Source: Sulfurimonas hongkongensis
GTDB taxonomy: Bacteria; Campylobacterota; Campylobacteria; Campylobacterales; Sulfurimonadaceae
Reading direction: 5' to 3'
DNA: 64,000 nt
Assembly (NCBI RefSeq): GCF_000445475.1
Contig: NZ_AUPZ01000004.1
Coordinates: 1 to 64,000, forward strand
Below are positions 53,270 through 61,425 of this stretch, one piece after another. How positions within the stretch are numbered: position 1 is the stretch's first letter; every line of letters begins with the position of its first letter. The notes below the pieces were generated by a model, which was not told the DNA's origin, searched no databases, and was given only the letters and a program-made list of their open reading frames with translations. Made by a program: the position numbers and the translations under genes.

Positions 53270-53608
53270 TTATACTGTCGCTACTTTTGAAGTTAGCACA
53301 TTTTGAATAAAAGCATTTAAAGAGACACCTGCTTTTAAAGCCTCTTTATGAATTTTTTGATGTAGTTTAGGGTCTATTCTGACATTAAACACACCTTTGT
53401 ATGTCTTTTGTGGTTTTCTTCCTAGCTCTTTACAAGTTTGGAGATACTCATCAACAACTTTAGCAAAGTTAATCTCAAGCTCACTTGCACTGTCTGCTTC
53501 AAAAGTTACCAAATCATCAATAAGCTCTATCTTTCCAAAAAATAGTTTATCTTCACTAGAGTACTCTATGGAGCCTATGTACCCCTTATATTGAATTGTA
53601 TTAGCTAT
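53270..53608 (-). pseudogene. hicB: HicB-family antitoxin reading frame with lost start codon
   Basis: The frame runs unbroken from 53608 to the stop at 53270 and, read through, begins with NTIQYKGYIGSIEYSSED, the classic HicB N-terminus. It continues with FFGKIELIDDLVTFEAD and ends with an Arc/HicB helix pattern, NVRIDPKLHQKIHKEA. There is no ATG or GTG. The first codon after the hicA stop is ATA at 53606-53608, where ATG would be expected. The only plausible in-frame start is TTG at 53512, which would drop the first 32 residues. Expression of full HicB is therefore doubtful. Confidence 0.75.
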
Positions 53609-53830
53609 TTATAATGTTTCCATTAAATTTAACTGTATCTGTTTTATAAGATATATTTTTAAAACATTACTTGGAAGTGGCTTATGTAAGTTTATAAGAT
53701 TATCTTTTTCTTTGTTGTAAAACTTTACAGCAGAACCACTGCCTTCTATCTTTTCATAACCCAAAGTAAAGAGCAAACCTTGAAGCTCATCAAAAGTTAA
53801 ATCTTTATTTGATGCTACTTATGAAAGCAT
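53609..53830 (-). pseudogene. hicA: hicA toxin remnant
   Basis: Immediately upstream of hicB the frame reads DLTFDELQGLLFTLGYEKIE, then GSGSAVKF and NLINLHKPLPS, the HicA core with its catalytic His. The N-terminal part is broken: ATG at 53828-53830 is followed after two codons by TAA (53819-53821), and the usual Lys-rich start is missing. It ends at TAA 53609, directly next to the hicB frame. This looks like a decayed hicAB locus. Confidence 0.72.
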
Positions 53831-53857
53831 AGACTTAGAAAAGCACTTAATTACAAA

Positions 53858-53877
53858 ACTTCATACGAAGTGTTTTT
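53858..53877. terminator. Hairpin downstream of tRNA-Val
   Basis: ACTTC (53858-53862) pairs with GAAGT (53867-53871) around ATAC. T-runs lie outside on both strands, so it could end transcripts from the tRNA. The stem is short. The rest of 53831-53969 shows no gene. Confidence 0.4.
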
Positions 53878-53969
53878 CAGTGAAATGAGTAAAAGGTTAG
53901 CAATTTAATATTAGATGAAAAGTGTACTTGATATTTAGAATTGACGACTATTTTACATAAAAAGTAGGA

Positions 53970-54045
53970 TGGTGCTCACAACTGGACTCGAACCAGTGAC
54001 TCTTACCTTGTCGAGGTAATACTCTACCAACTGAGTTATGCGAGC
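53970..54045 (-). tRNA. tRNA-Val (anticodon GAC)
   Basis: On the minus strand the 76-nt gene folds fully. The acceptor arm GCTCGCA pairs with TGTGAGC (one G-T). The D arm has AGTTGGTAG, the anticodon stem TTACC/GGTAA holds loop TCGACAA with anticodon GAC, and the T loop is TTCGAGT. CCA is encoded. It lies beside the hicAB and AbiEii-like genes, a typical spot for insertion, though no att repeat is seen. Confidence 0.95.
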
Positions 54046-54135
54046 AAATTAAGAGTGACATTGTAGCTTATAATCCTTAAAGTAATTTTTCTTGATTTAG
54101 GGCAAATATTTATATTTATTTTATGTTTATAGAGT

Positions 54136-54148
54136 GTATAATTCCAAC
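54136..54148 (+). promoter_or_regulatory. Extended -10 promoter for pckA
   Basis: TATAAT at 54137-54142 lies 34 bases upstream of the ATG within the string TGTATAATTCCAA, identical to the rplY promoter core. AAAAGGTAGG before the ATG is the ribosome site. Confidence 0.55.
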
Positions 54149-54176
54149 TACAAAAAAAGTACCCAAAAGGTAGGTT

Positions 54177-55754
54177 ATGCACTTAAGAGAGTTAGAAGAA
54201 TTAGGATTACAAAATATTGGTAAAATTCATCATAATTTAAGCTATGATGAACTTATACAACATGAACTTGACAACGGTGAGTGTGCTCAGACAAAGACGG
54301 GTGCTACTGCGGTTGATACAGGTATCTTTACAGGTCGTAGCCCACAAGATAAGTACTTTGTAGATCGCGATCCATCAAACAAATATATAGCTTGGGGGGA
54401 CGTAAACAAAAAGGTCTCTGCTGAGATTTTTCAAGAGCTTCTTGAGGTTGCTAAAAAACAACTCTCAGGAAAAGATATTTACGTCACAGATGCTTTTTGT
54501 GGTGCCTCTGCAGCATCTAAGAGATCAGTTCGTTTTGTCTCTGAGATAGCATGGCAATCCCACTTTGTAAAAAATATGTTTATCCGCCCAACTAGCTCAG
54601 AGTTAGAAGTTTTTAATGCAGAATTTACAGTTCTAAACGCTTGTAAAGCGGTAAATGAAAAATGGGAAGAACATGGTCTAAACTCAGAAGTTTTTGTGCT
54701 TTTTGATGTTGAGAATAACATAGCCATTATAGGCGGTACTTGGTATGGTGGTGAGATGAAAAAAGGGATTTTTTCTATGATGAACTACTGGTTGCCACTA
54801 GAGGGAAAACTTGCAATGCACTGCTCTGCAAATGTTGGAGAAGATGGAGATACTGCACTCTTCTTTGGGCTTAGCGGAACTGGTAAAACTACACTAAGTA
54901 CAGATCCAAAACGAGCTCTTATCGGAGATGATGAGCATGGTTGGGATAACCACGGGGTCTTTAACTTTGAGGGTGGATGCTATGCTAAGGTTATAAATCT
55001 AGACGCAAAGAGCGAGCCTGAAATATATAATGCTATACGAACCAATGCTCTTTTAGAAAATGTCGTTATGTATGGAGAGGGAGAGGTTGATTATGAAGAC
55101 AGCTCAAAAACAGAAAATACTCGTGTCTCTTACCCAATAGAACATATAGAGAACCATAAAGAAGACTTGATGGCTGGACACCCGCAAAACATAATTTTCC
55201 TAACTGCTGATGCATTTGGGATACTCCCTCCAGTTTCAAAACTTACTAAAGAGCAAGCAATGTACTATTTTTTAAGCGGGTATACTGCAAAAGTAGCTGG
55301 GACAGAGAGAGGTGTAACTGAGCCAGTTGCAACTTTCTCAGCTTGTTTTGGGGAGGCTTTTTTGCCACTTCATCCAACAGTTTATGCCAATCTTTTAGGA
55401 GAGAAAATAGACAAACACAATGTTCATGTATATCTTGTAAATACTGGTTGGACTGGTGGGGGTTATGGTGTTGGAAAACGCATGAGCATCAAAAATACTC
55501 GCTCTTGCATAAATGCTATACTAGATGGAACTATAAAAGATAGTGAGTTTGATACTATTGAAGTCTTTGGGCTTCAAGTTCCAAAAACTCTAGGAGATAT
55601 AAATCCTAATATCTTAAACCCTCGCAATGCGTGGAGCGATAAAAAACTTTTTGATACTACAAGAGATAGATTAGCAAAAATGTTTATAGAGAACTACACT
55701 AAGTACCAGACAGAAGAGCATACAGACTTTGCACCATATGGACCAAAGTTATAG
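54177..55754 (+). CDS. pckA: Phosphoenolpyruvate carboxykinase (ATP)
   Basis: PckA interconverts oxaloacetate and phosphoenolpyruvate with ATP. The 525-residue protein has the kinase-type P-loop [11 protein letters not shown], the metal site [18 protein letters not shown], and [16 protein letters not shown]. In an autotroph with a reductive TCA cycle this enzyme links C4 acids to sugar synthesis; that role is inferred. It has its own promoter, and a MITE-like repeat follows the stop. Confidence 0.96.
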   Translation: MHLRELEELGLQNIGKIHHNLSYDELIQHELDNGECAQTKTGATAVDTGIFTGRSPQDKYFVDRDPSNKYIAWGDVNKKVSAEIFQELLEVAKKQLSGKDIYVTDAFCGASAASKRSVRFVSEIAWQSHFVKNMFIRPTSSELEVFNAEFTVLNACKAVNEKWEEHGLNSEVFVLFDVENNIAIIGGTWYGGEMKKGIFSMMNYWLPLEGKLAMHCSANVGEDGDTALFFGLSGTGKTTLSTDPKRALIGDDEHGWDNHGVFNFEGGCYAKVINLDAKSEPEIYNAIRTNALLENVVMYGEGEVDYEDSSKTENTRVSYPIEHIENHKEDLMAGHPQNIIFLTADAFGILPPVSKLTKEQAMYYFLSGYTAKVAGTERGVTEPVATFSACFGEAFLPLHPTVYANLLGEKIDKHNVHVYLVNTGWTGGGYGVGKRMSIKNTRSCINAILDGTIKDSEFDTIEVFGLQVPKTLGDINPNILNPRNAWSDKKLFDTTRDRLAKMFIENYTKYQTEEHTDFAPYGPKL

Positions 55755-55763
55755 AGTTGAGTT

Positions 55764-55877
55764 GGAAGTGAGGCTTTAACCTCGCCTTGAGTGGCTTTAA
55801 AACTAAAGTTTTAAGCCTTTTGGGCGGGACTAAAGTCCCACTTCCAGAAGAAAACTATAGTTATTTCACAGTCTCTC
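55764..55877. repeat. MITE-like element, copy C
   Basis: GGAAGTGAGGCTTTAACCTC at the left and GGGACTAAAGTCCCACTTCC at the right are inverted copies of each other. Each is also palindromic, and their differences are paired within each arm. A right flank AACTATAGTTATTTCACAGT matches, inverted, the left flank of the 45714 copy. It fills the gap after pckA with no gene. Confidence 0.65.
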
Positions 55878-55920
55878 GTTTTCTAAAGAAACTCAATTCT
55901 TTCATTTTCTAAAGAAGCTA

Positions 55921-56481
55921 TTACTTACGCTTTGTGGCTTTTTCCATATAGAGCCACAAAGAACCTCCAAAAACCACTAAAATAATAGGTGCTATCCAAG
56001 GTTTTTCGCCAATAAATGAAGCCACTTTTACTAAAACACTTCCAGAGTAGTAGCTGCCAAGTCCAAATGCTAAGGCCCAAACTGCAGCACTAAGAACATT
56101 TAAAATTGCAAATTTCCTAAACTCATACTTTGTTAGACCAATAGCAATAGGAATGAGCGTCTTTATGCCATAAACAAACTTTTGCAAAAATATAATCGAA
56201 GAACCGTATTTTTTCATTAAAACATGAGCTAGAGCTAACTTTCTTCTATGTTTTCTAAGTCCATCCATCATCATGCTTTTTTGATAGCGAGCCATATAAA
56301 AAAGTAAAAAGTCTCCTAGAGAGTTTGCAACAAAAGCTATCAAAATAGACAAAGAGAGATCCATCTCACCTAAAAAAGAGAGAACGCCTGCCCCAATAAT
56401 CGCTACAAAGCCACCACCTAGTGAGTAGAGAAAAAGTCCTATGTATCCGTATGTGGCTAAGTTGCTAAATGTATCTTCCAA
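55921..56481 (-). CDS. DedA-family membrane protein
   Basis: DedA/VTT proteins are membrane transporters or scramblases thought to recycle undecaprenyl phosphate or other lipids. The 186-residue protein has the family segments GYIGLFLYSLGGGFVAIIGAG, NSLGDFLLFYMARY, FLQKFVYGIKTLIPIAIGL and FAILNVLSAAVWALAFGLGSYY, with about four to five membrane spans. The substrate is not known. It lies downstream of uvrB, separated by a hairpin. Confidence 0.87.
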   Translation of the reverse strand: MEDTFSNLATYGYIGLFLYSLGGGFVAIIGAGVLSFLGEMDLSLSILIAFVANSLGDFLLFYMARYQKSMMMDGLRKHRRKLALAHVLMKKYGSSIIFLQKFVYGIKTLIPIAIGLTKYEFRKFAILNVLSAAVWALAFGLGSYYSGSVLVKVASFIGEKPWIAPIILVVFGGSLWLYMEKATKRK

Positions 56482-56510
56482 GTTTAATATTCCTTGATTT
56501 TATTTCATAA

Positions 56511-56529
56511 AATAAAGGAAACCTTTATT
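56511..56529 (-). terminator. Terminator-like hairpin between uvrB and dedA
   Basis: AATAAAGG (56511-56518) pairs perfectly with CCTTTATT (56522-56529) around AAA. Read on the minus strand a T-rich tail follows, so it may end uvrB transcription. Further palindromes CGGGATTATTCCCG and TTCCTTCGGCAGGAA-like text lie at 56545-56600; no gene is in 56482-56621. Confidence 0.5.
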
Positions 56530-56621
56530 CTATTTTGTCACGGTATCGGGAATAATCCCGCTACCTACGCTAACGCTGAGTTTCCTTCGGCAGGAAGCCC
56601 TCGTCACTTGTGCCTCTTTGT

Positions 56622-58604
56622 TTAAAGTTGTTTTATTTTAGTGATTTCATCACGAAGTCTTGCTGCTTCTTCAAAGTTTAACTCTTTTGCAGCTTGTTTC
56701 ATCTTTAGAGATAACTCTTTTACTATGACTTTTCTTTCTGCTGCTGGAATTTTATCCATTTTTTTGTGCTTTTGGTAAATACCACCATGATCTTCAAGTT
56801 TTAGGTTAGCATCTAGTTTTCTTATGGTTGTAGTTGGGACGATTCCATGTTTTTTATTGTGTGCTTCTTGTATCTCTCGTCTTGCATTAGTTTTGTCAAT
56901 TGCTCTTTGCATCGAGCCCGTTATCTTGTTTGCGTATAAGATAACTTTACCATTTGAGTTCCTAGCCCCCCGACCAATAGTTTGAACAAGTGCAGTTTCA
57001 CTTCTTAAAAAGCCCTCTTTGTCCGCATCTAAGATTGCCACAAGAGAGACTTCTGGTAAGTCTAATCCCTCACGAAGCAGGTTGATGCCGATGAGCACAT
57101 CAAATTCGCCAAGCCTGAGCGAGCGAATAATTTGGTTTCTCTCTATGGTGTCTATATCTGAGTGCATATACTGAACTTTGATGCCCAAATCTGCTAAGTA
57201 TTTCGTTAGTGCTTCTGCCATTTTTTTTGTTAAAACCGTTATAAGTACTCTCTCATTTTTTGCAGTTATCTTTTTTATCTCATCATGAATGTCTTCTACT
57301 TGGTTATCAGATGGTTTTATCTCTAAGATAGGGTCTAGCAAGCCTGTAGGGCGGATAATTTGCTCAGCTTTTACACTAGAGAGTTCGAGCTCATACTCAG
57401 AAGGAGTGGCTGATACAAAGAGGTAAAAGGGGGCTTTAACAATGTACTCATCCGCTTTTAGGGGACGATTGTCTAGCGCTGATGGAAGACGAAAACCATG
57501 CTCTACTAAAACCTCTTTTCTAGCTCTGTCTCCTGCGTACATTCCACGATACTGTGGAAGCGAAACGTGAGACTCGTCTACAATGACAAGATAGTCTTTG
57601 TGATTTACCGCGAAGTAGTCAAGCAGAGTAAAGGGAGCTTCTCCGGGTTTTTTGTTTGTAAGAAGTCTTGAGTAGTTCTCAACGCCCTTACACATTCCTG
57701 TAGTTTGTAGCATTTCAAGGTCAAACTCCACTCTCTGTTTTAGCCTTTGGTATTCTACTACTTTTCCCTCTTTTTGAAAAAATGCAAGCCTATCATCTAA
57801 CTCTTCTTCTATACGTTTTATCGCTACCGCCATCTTCTCTTGAGAGACACTAAACTGTGAAGTTGCGTAGATAGTAAACCTTTTATGCTCCTCTAATTTT
57901 TTGTTATCTATAACATCGATAGTGTACATAGCCTCTATCTCATCGCCAAAAAACTCTATACGCAGAGCTTCTTGCTCAAAGTATGGAGGGTAAACATCCA
58001 TAGTCTCGCCATTTACTCTGATGTGACCGCTATCAAAATAACTATCGTTTCTGCTGTAACCCATCTCAACGAGACGAAGAAGAAGCTTTTTTTGAGCTAT
58101 CTCATCTCCAACTTCTAGAGATTGAACCATATTTAGATACTCCTCTGGGTCTCCCAAACCATAGTTTGCAGAGACTGATGCGATGACTATGACATCATCA
58201 TAAGAGAGAAGATTTGCAGTAGAGGAGAGTCTTAGACGCTCAAGCTCATCATTTATAGCACTATCTTTTTCTATAAAAAGATCTTGCCTTGGGATATAAG
58301 CCTCTGGCTGATAGTAGTCATAGTAAGATACAAAATACTCCACATGGTTGTTTGGAAAAAACTCTCTAAACTCACTATAGAGCTGAGCTGCGAGAGTTTT
58401 GTTATGAGTCATGATGAGAGTTGGCATTTTCACGTTTTCTATAATACGCGCCATAGTATGAGTCTTACCGCTCCCAGTCACACCCTCAAGGGTTTGGTAG
58501 CGGTTTCCATCTAGTATGGACTTACTTAAAACTTCTATAGCTTTTGGCTGATCACCAGCTGGCTGATAAGGAGATACGACTTTAAAATTTGCTTCTTTTT
58601 TCAT
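56622..58604 (-). CDS. uvrB: Excinuclease ABC subunit B
   Basis: UvrB verifies lesions and forms the pre-incision complex with UvrC in nucleotide excision repair. The 660-residue protein has Walker A GVTGSGKT (about 41-48), the beta-hairpin region [12 protein letters not shown], helicase motifs [30 protein letters not shown] and QTIGRGARN, and a C-terminal UVR domain with [17 protein letters not shown]. All are canonical. Upstream is a 321-bp gap shared with the first TonB receptor. Confidence 0.97.
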   Translation of the reverse strand: MKKEANFKVVSPYQPAGDQPKAIEVLSKSILDGNRYQTLEGVTGSGKTHTMARIIENVKMPTLIMTHNKTLAAQLYSEFREFFPNNHVEYFVSYYDYYQPEAYIPRQDLFIEKDSAINDELERLRLSSTANLLSYDDVIVIASVSANYGLGDPEEYLNMVQSLEVGDEIAQKKLLLRLVEMGYSRNDSYFDSGHIRVNGETMDVYPPYFEQEALRIEFFGDEIEAMYTIDVIDNKKLEEHKRFTIYATSQFSVSQEKMAVAIKRIEEELDDRLAFFQKEGKVVEYQRLKQRVEFDLEMLQTTGMCKGVENYSRLLTNKKPGEAPFTLLDYFAVNHKDYLVIVDESHVSLPQYRGMYAGDRARKEVLVEHGFRLPSALDNRPLKADEYIVKAPFYLFVSATPSEYELELSSVKAEQIIRPTGLLDPILEIKPSDNQVEDIHDEIKKITAKNERVLITVLTKKMAEALTKYLADLGIKVQYMHSDIDTIERNQIIRSLRLGEFDVLIGINLLREGLDLPEVSLVAILDADKEGFLRSETALVQTIGRGARNSNGKVILYANKITGSMQRAIDKTNARREIQEAHNKKHGIVPTTTIRKLDANLKLEDHGGIYQKHKKMDKIPAAERKVIVKELSLKMKQAAKELNFEEAARLRDEITKIKQL

Positions 58605-58780
58605 TGATGGGATTATAGCTAAATGGAGATAATAGTAAGGAATTTGGATGTTATATAGCCATTATCATTAGTCTATATGTGAAAGTTAAATACTTTGATA
58701 AAAATTAACTAATTATCTTAAAAAATATAATTAAACTTAACATAAAATTAATACTCCACTGCTACACTTTATACTTCAAA

Positions 58781-58894
58781 ATTCCTTGTCATGATTTTAG
58801 TTTGGCGACTACAAGAAAGGGAATGTTACGACAAGCACCAATATTGTTTTATTGTTACTTTCATTAATTTAATCGTAAATTATATTTTGGTGTT
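58781..58894 (+). ncRNA. Candidate structured 5' leader of the first TonB receptor, copy 1
   Basis: ATTCCTTGTC (58781-58790) pairs with GAAAGGGAAT (58815-58824), with one mismatch, around a 24-nt loop (58791-58814) that is identical in copy 2. AGCACCAA (58834-58841) pairs with TTGGTGTT (58887-58894). TACACT/TATACT at 58763-58775 would start transcription just before stem 1. The RBS (AGGAGA, 58915-58920) follows stem 2 by 20 bases. The rest of 58605-58780 is AT-rich uvrB and receptor promoter DNA. Confidence 0.6.
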
Positions 58895-58925
58895 GTTTTA
58901 TCAAAACATAAATTAGGAGAAAAAT

Positions 58926-61121
58926 ATGACAAAAGTAAATGGTATAAGTTTATCTTTGATTGTTACTACAGCATTTTTAAATGTAGCAAATGCAGATTCA
59001 ATAGATTTAGGAGATGTTTCCGTAACGGCGACAAAAACAGCAGTTACGACATCTGAATCACCAGCGAGTATTGAAATAATAACTTCAAAAGAGATAGAAA
59101 ATAAGCAGGTGCAACGAGCAGATGAAGCACTAAAGGATGTAGCAGGTGTATATGTTAGATCAGATGCGGATCATACCCCAAATAGTTGGAGTAATGTAGT
59201 TACACTAAGAGGTATTCCTCAATATAGTAGAACTGCTGTATTAGTCGATGGTGTATCAATAAACAACGCCTTTTCTTCTGGAGTAAACTGGTCTAGTATA
59301 GCCGTAGAAGATATAGAAAAGATTGAAGTTGTTAAGGGACCTTTTTCATCATTATACGGTGGAAATGCAATGAGCGGCGTTATCAATATCATACGAAAAG
59401 AACCGACGAAACAAGAATTCAACATAAAAACAGGGTACGGAAGTAATAATTATAAAAACCTAGAATTATCATATAAAGATAAATTTTTTGATTCTTTAGG
59501 CATTAGTGTTAATTACGGACATAAAGAAAGTGATGGATACATAAGTAACCTTGTTATCAAGACACCAAGTAGTGGCATAGGTGGAGTTGATGTGACTGGG
59601 CAGCAATTAACTACTGACTATAAAGGAAATGCTAAGTATATTGTGGGAGATAAAGGTGAAAAATCTTGGAAACAAGACAATATTGGAGTAAAAATATTTT
59701 ATGATATTAATAATAATTCAAAAATAATATTTGATTATAATCATCATGAAGATGAAACAGAATATAATAGTTTCAATACCTACTTAACTGATAGTTCTGG
59801 CAATCCCATTTACTCTGGAAGTGTGCAACTTGACGTAGCAAATAAAGCAACACTTTCAGAAAAAGATTTTTTATTCGGTCCAAACGGTGAAACATCTGAT
59901 AAATTCACAATAAATTATACGAATACATTTAATGATACTATGGATTTAGAGGCTAAGGCAAGTTATATTAAAAATGACTATTGGTATGTCTCTCAAACAA
60001 CAGGAGCTGTTTCTGAGGGTGGTCCTGGAAAATTTACTGATATACCGAGTCAAAAAACATTTGCATCTGCGCAGTTGAATTTTCAATTGGGTGATTATAA
60101 TTATATAACTACAGGGATAGATATAACTAGAAATGAGTTGCAAAAAGATATCAATACGTTAACGAATTGGAGAGATTATGATAGCAAAACAACTTTGCAA
60201 AGAGAGAATAATGGAGAGAGTATCACAAAAGCGTTCTTTATACAAGACACGATAGATATAACAAAAAATTTGATAGCTTATATTGGCGGAAGATACGATT
60301 ATTGGGAGACAGAAGGTGATTTTAAAGACTATATAAATGATAATTACACAACTTACGAAAAAAGACATGATTCATATTTTAGTCCTAAAGTATCATTAGT
60401 CTATTTGCCTACAAAAAGCACGACGCTAAGGACTTCTTGGGGGAAGGCTTTTCGAGCACCATCTTTAAGTGATATGTATTCGACATGGATATCTTCTTCT
60501 GGAAAAGTATATCAATCAAGCCCAAACTTAAAACCGGAGACAGTAACATCTTGGGAGGTAGGTTTTGAGCAAAAATTTAGTACTAAAACTCAACTAAAAG
60601 CAACATATTATGAAAATGTTTTATATGACATGATGTATTCAACAGATGTGAGTACTACATTAAGTGAAAAACGAAATGCTGGTAAAGCAGAGATAAAAGG
60701 ACTTGAGATTGAAGTTAAACAGGCAATCACAGAGAGCATAAATATGTTTGCTAACTACACATATAACAAGACAGAAATGATAGAGAACGATTCTAAACCG
60801 GCAAGTGTCGGGAAACAGTTGACTTATGTACCTGAAAAACAGTTCAATATAGGGGTAAGTGGAAATACTGCTTTATGGAATGGTTCAATCATAGGTTCAT
60901 ATGTAGATGATATGTATACAACAGATGATAATACAGATGTTATAAAAGACGTCTATGGCGCTTATGAATCATACTTTATTGTCAATGCAAAGATAGGATA
61001 TAAAATACAAGATTATTTAAGTGCATCACTTTCTATAAATAATTTATTTGATAAAGAATACTTTCAGTCTGATATGACTCCGGGAAGAACTGTTTATGGT
61101 GAATTGTCATTTAAATTTTAA
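58926..61121 (+). CDS. TonB-dependent outer-membrane receptor, 731 residues
   Basis: The protein has a signal peptide (cleavage near ANA-DS at residue 23), a TonB box-like SVTATKT, and a plug domain (about 45-155) with GVYVRSDADH and IEVVKGPFSSLYGGNAMSGVINI. A 22-strand barrel follows, ending in GELSFKF with a C-terminal Phe. The barrel region GKAFRAPSLSDMYSTW is typical of siderophore and cobalamin receptors. The substrate is unknown. The signal-peptide DNA is nearly identical to that of the second receptor, while the barrels differ strongly. Confidence 0.92.
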   Translation: MTKVNGISLSLIVTTAFLNVANADSIDLGDVSVTATKTAVTTSESPASIEIITSKEIENKQVQRADEALKDVAGVYVRSDADHTPNSWSNVVTLRGIPQYSRTAVLVDGVSINNAFSSGVNWSSIAVEDIEKIEVVKGPFSSLYGGNAMSGVINIIRKEPTKQEFNIKTGYGSNNYKNLELSYKDKFFDSLGISVNYGHKESDGYISNLVIKTPSSGIGGVDVTGQQLTTDYKGNAKYIVGDKGEKSWKQDNIGVKIFYDINNNSKIIFDYNHHEDETEYNSFNTYLTDSSGNPIYSGSVQLDVANKATLSEKDFLFGPNGETSDKFTINYTNTFNDTMDLEAKASYIKNDYWYVSQTTGAVSEGGPGKFTDIPSQKTFASAQLNFQLGDYNYITTGIDITRNELQKDINTLTNWRDYDSKTTLQRENNGESITKAFFIQDTIDITKNLIAYIGGRYDYWETEGDFKDYINDNYTTYEKRHDSYFSPKVSLVYLPTKSTTLRTSWGKAFRAPSLSDMYSTWISSSGKVYQSSPNLKPETVTSWEVGFEQKFSTKTQLKATYYENVLYDMMYSTDVSTTLSEKRNAGKAEIKGLEIEVKQAITESINMFANYTYNKTEMIENDSKPASVGKQLTYVPEKQFNIGVSGNTALWNGSIIGSYVDDMYTTDDNTDVIKDVYGAYESYFIVNAKIGYKIQDYLSASLSINNLFDKEYFQSDMTPGRTVYGELSFKF

Positions 61122-61297
61122 AAAAAGAATGAAGCATCTAAAGCTTTTGAAACAACGCAATTAATTTTGTAAATCAACCTATAATTAAAAATGTATGAAT
61201 ATACATTTTCTTTAGTAAAGATTTATAAATACACTTAATTATTGGAATTAAACTTAATATAAAATTAACACTTTGTTGCTATACTTTAAACTTCTAA

Positions 61298-61396
61298 ATT
61301 CCTTGCCATGATTTTAGTTTGGCGACTACAAGGCAAGGAATGGCGACAAGCACCAAGATGATTTTATCATTATTTTAGTTAATCAACATTGGTGCT
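61298..61396 (+). ncRNA. Candidate structured 5' leader of the second TonB receptor, copy 2
   Basis: ATTCCTTGCC (61298-61307) pairs perfectly with GGCAAGGAAT (61332-61341) around the same 24-nt loop as copy 1. AGCACCAA (61349-61356) pairs perfectly with TTGGTGCT (61389-61396). Pair 9 of stem 1 is C-G here and T-A in copy 1, and a G-T pair in copy 1 stem 2 is G-C here. TATACT (61280-61285) places a start near 61292. GGAGAT upstream of the ATG follows stem 2. No gene lies in 61122-61297. Confidence 0.65.
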
Positions 61397-61425
61397 ATAT
61401 ATTATATAAACCGTGGAGATGAAAA

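Noticed and set aside
53970-54045. Integrated element with att site at tRNA-Val
   Set aside because: No integrase gene and no second copy of the tRNA end were seen in the window.
54479-54727. Open frame on the opposite strand of pckA
   Set aside because: It mirrors the pckA coding frame, has no ribosome site and no recognisable domain.
61356-61373. ATGATTTTATCAT in the stem 2 loop of leader copy 2 as a Fur box
   Set aside because: It is only a short AT-rich palindrome, is absent from the matching place in copy 1, and lies downstream of the likely start of transcription.
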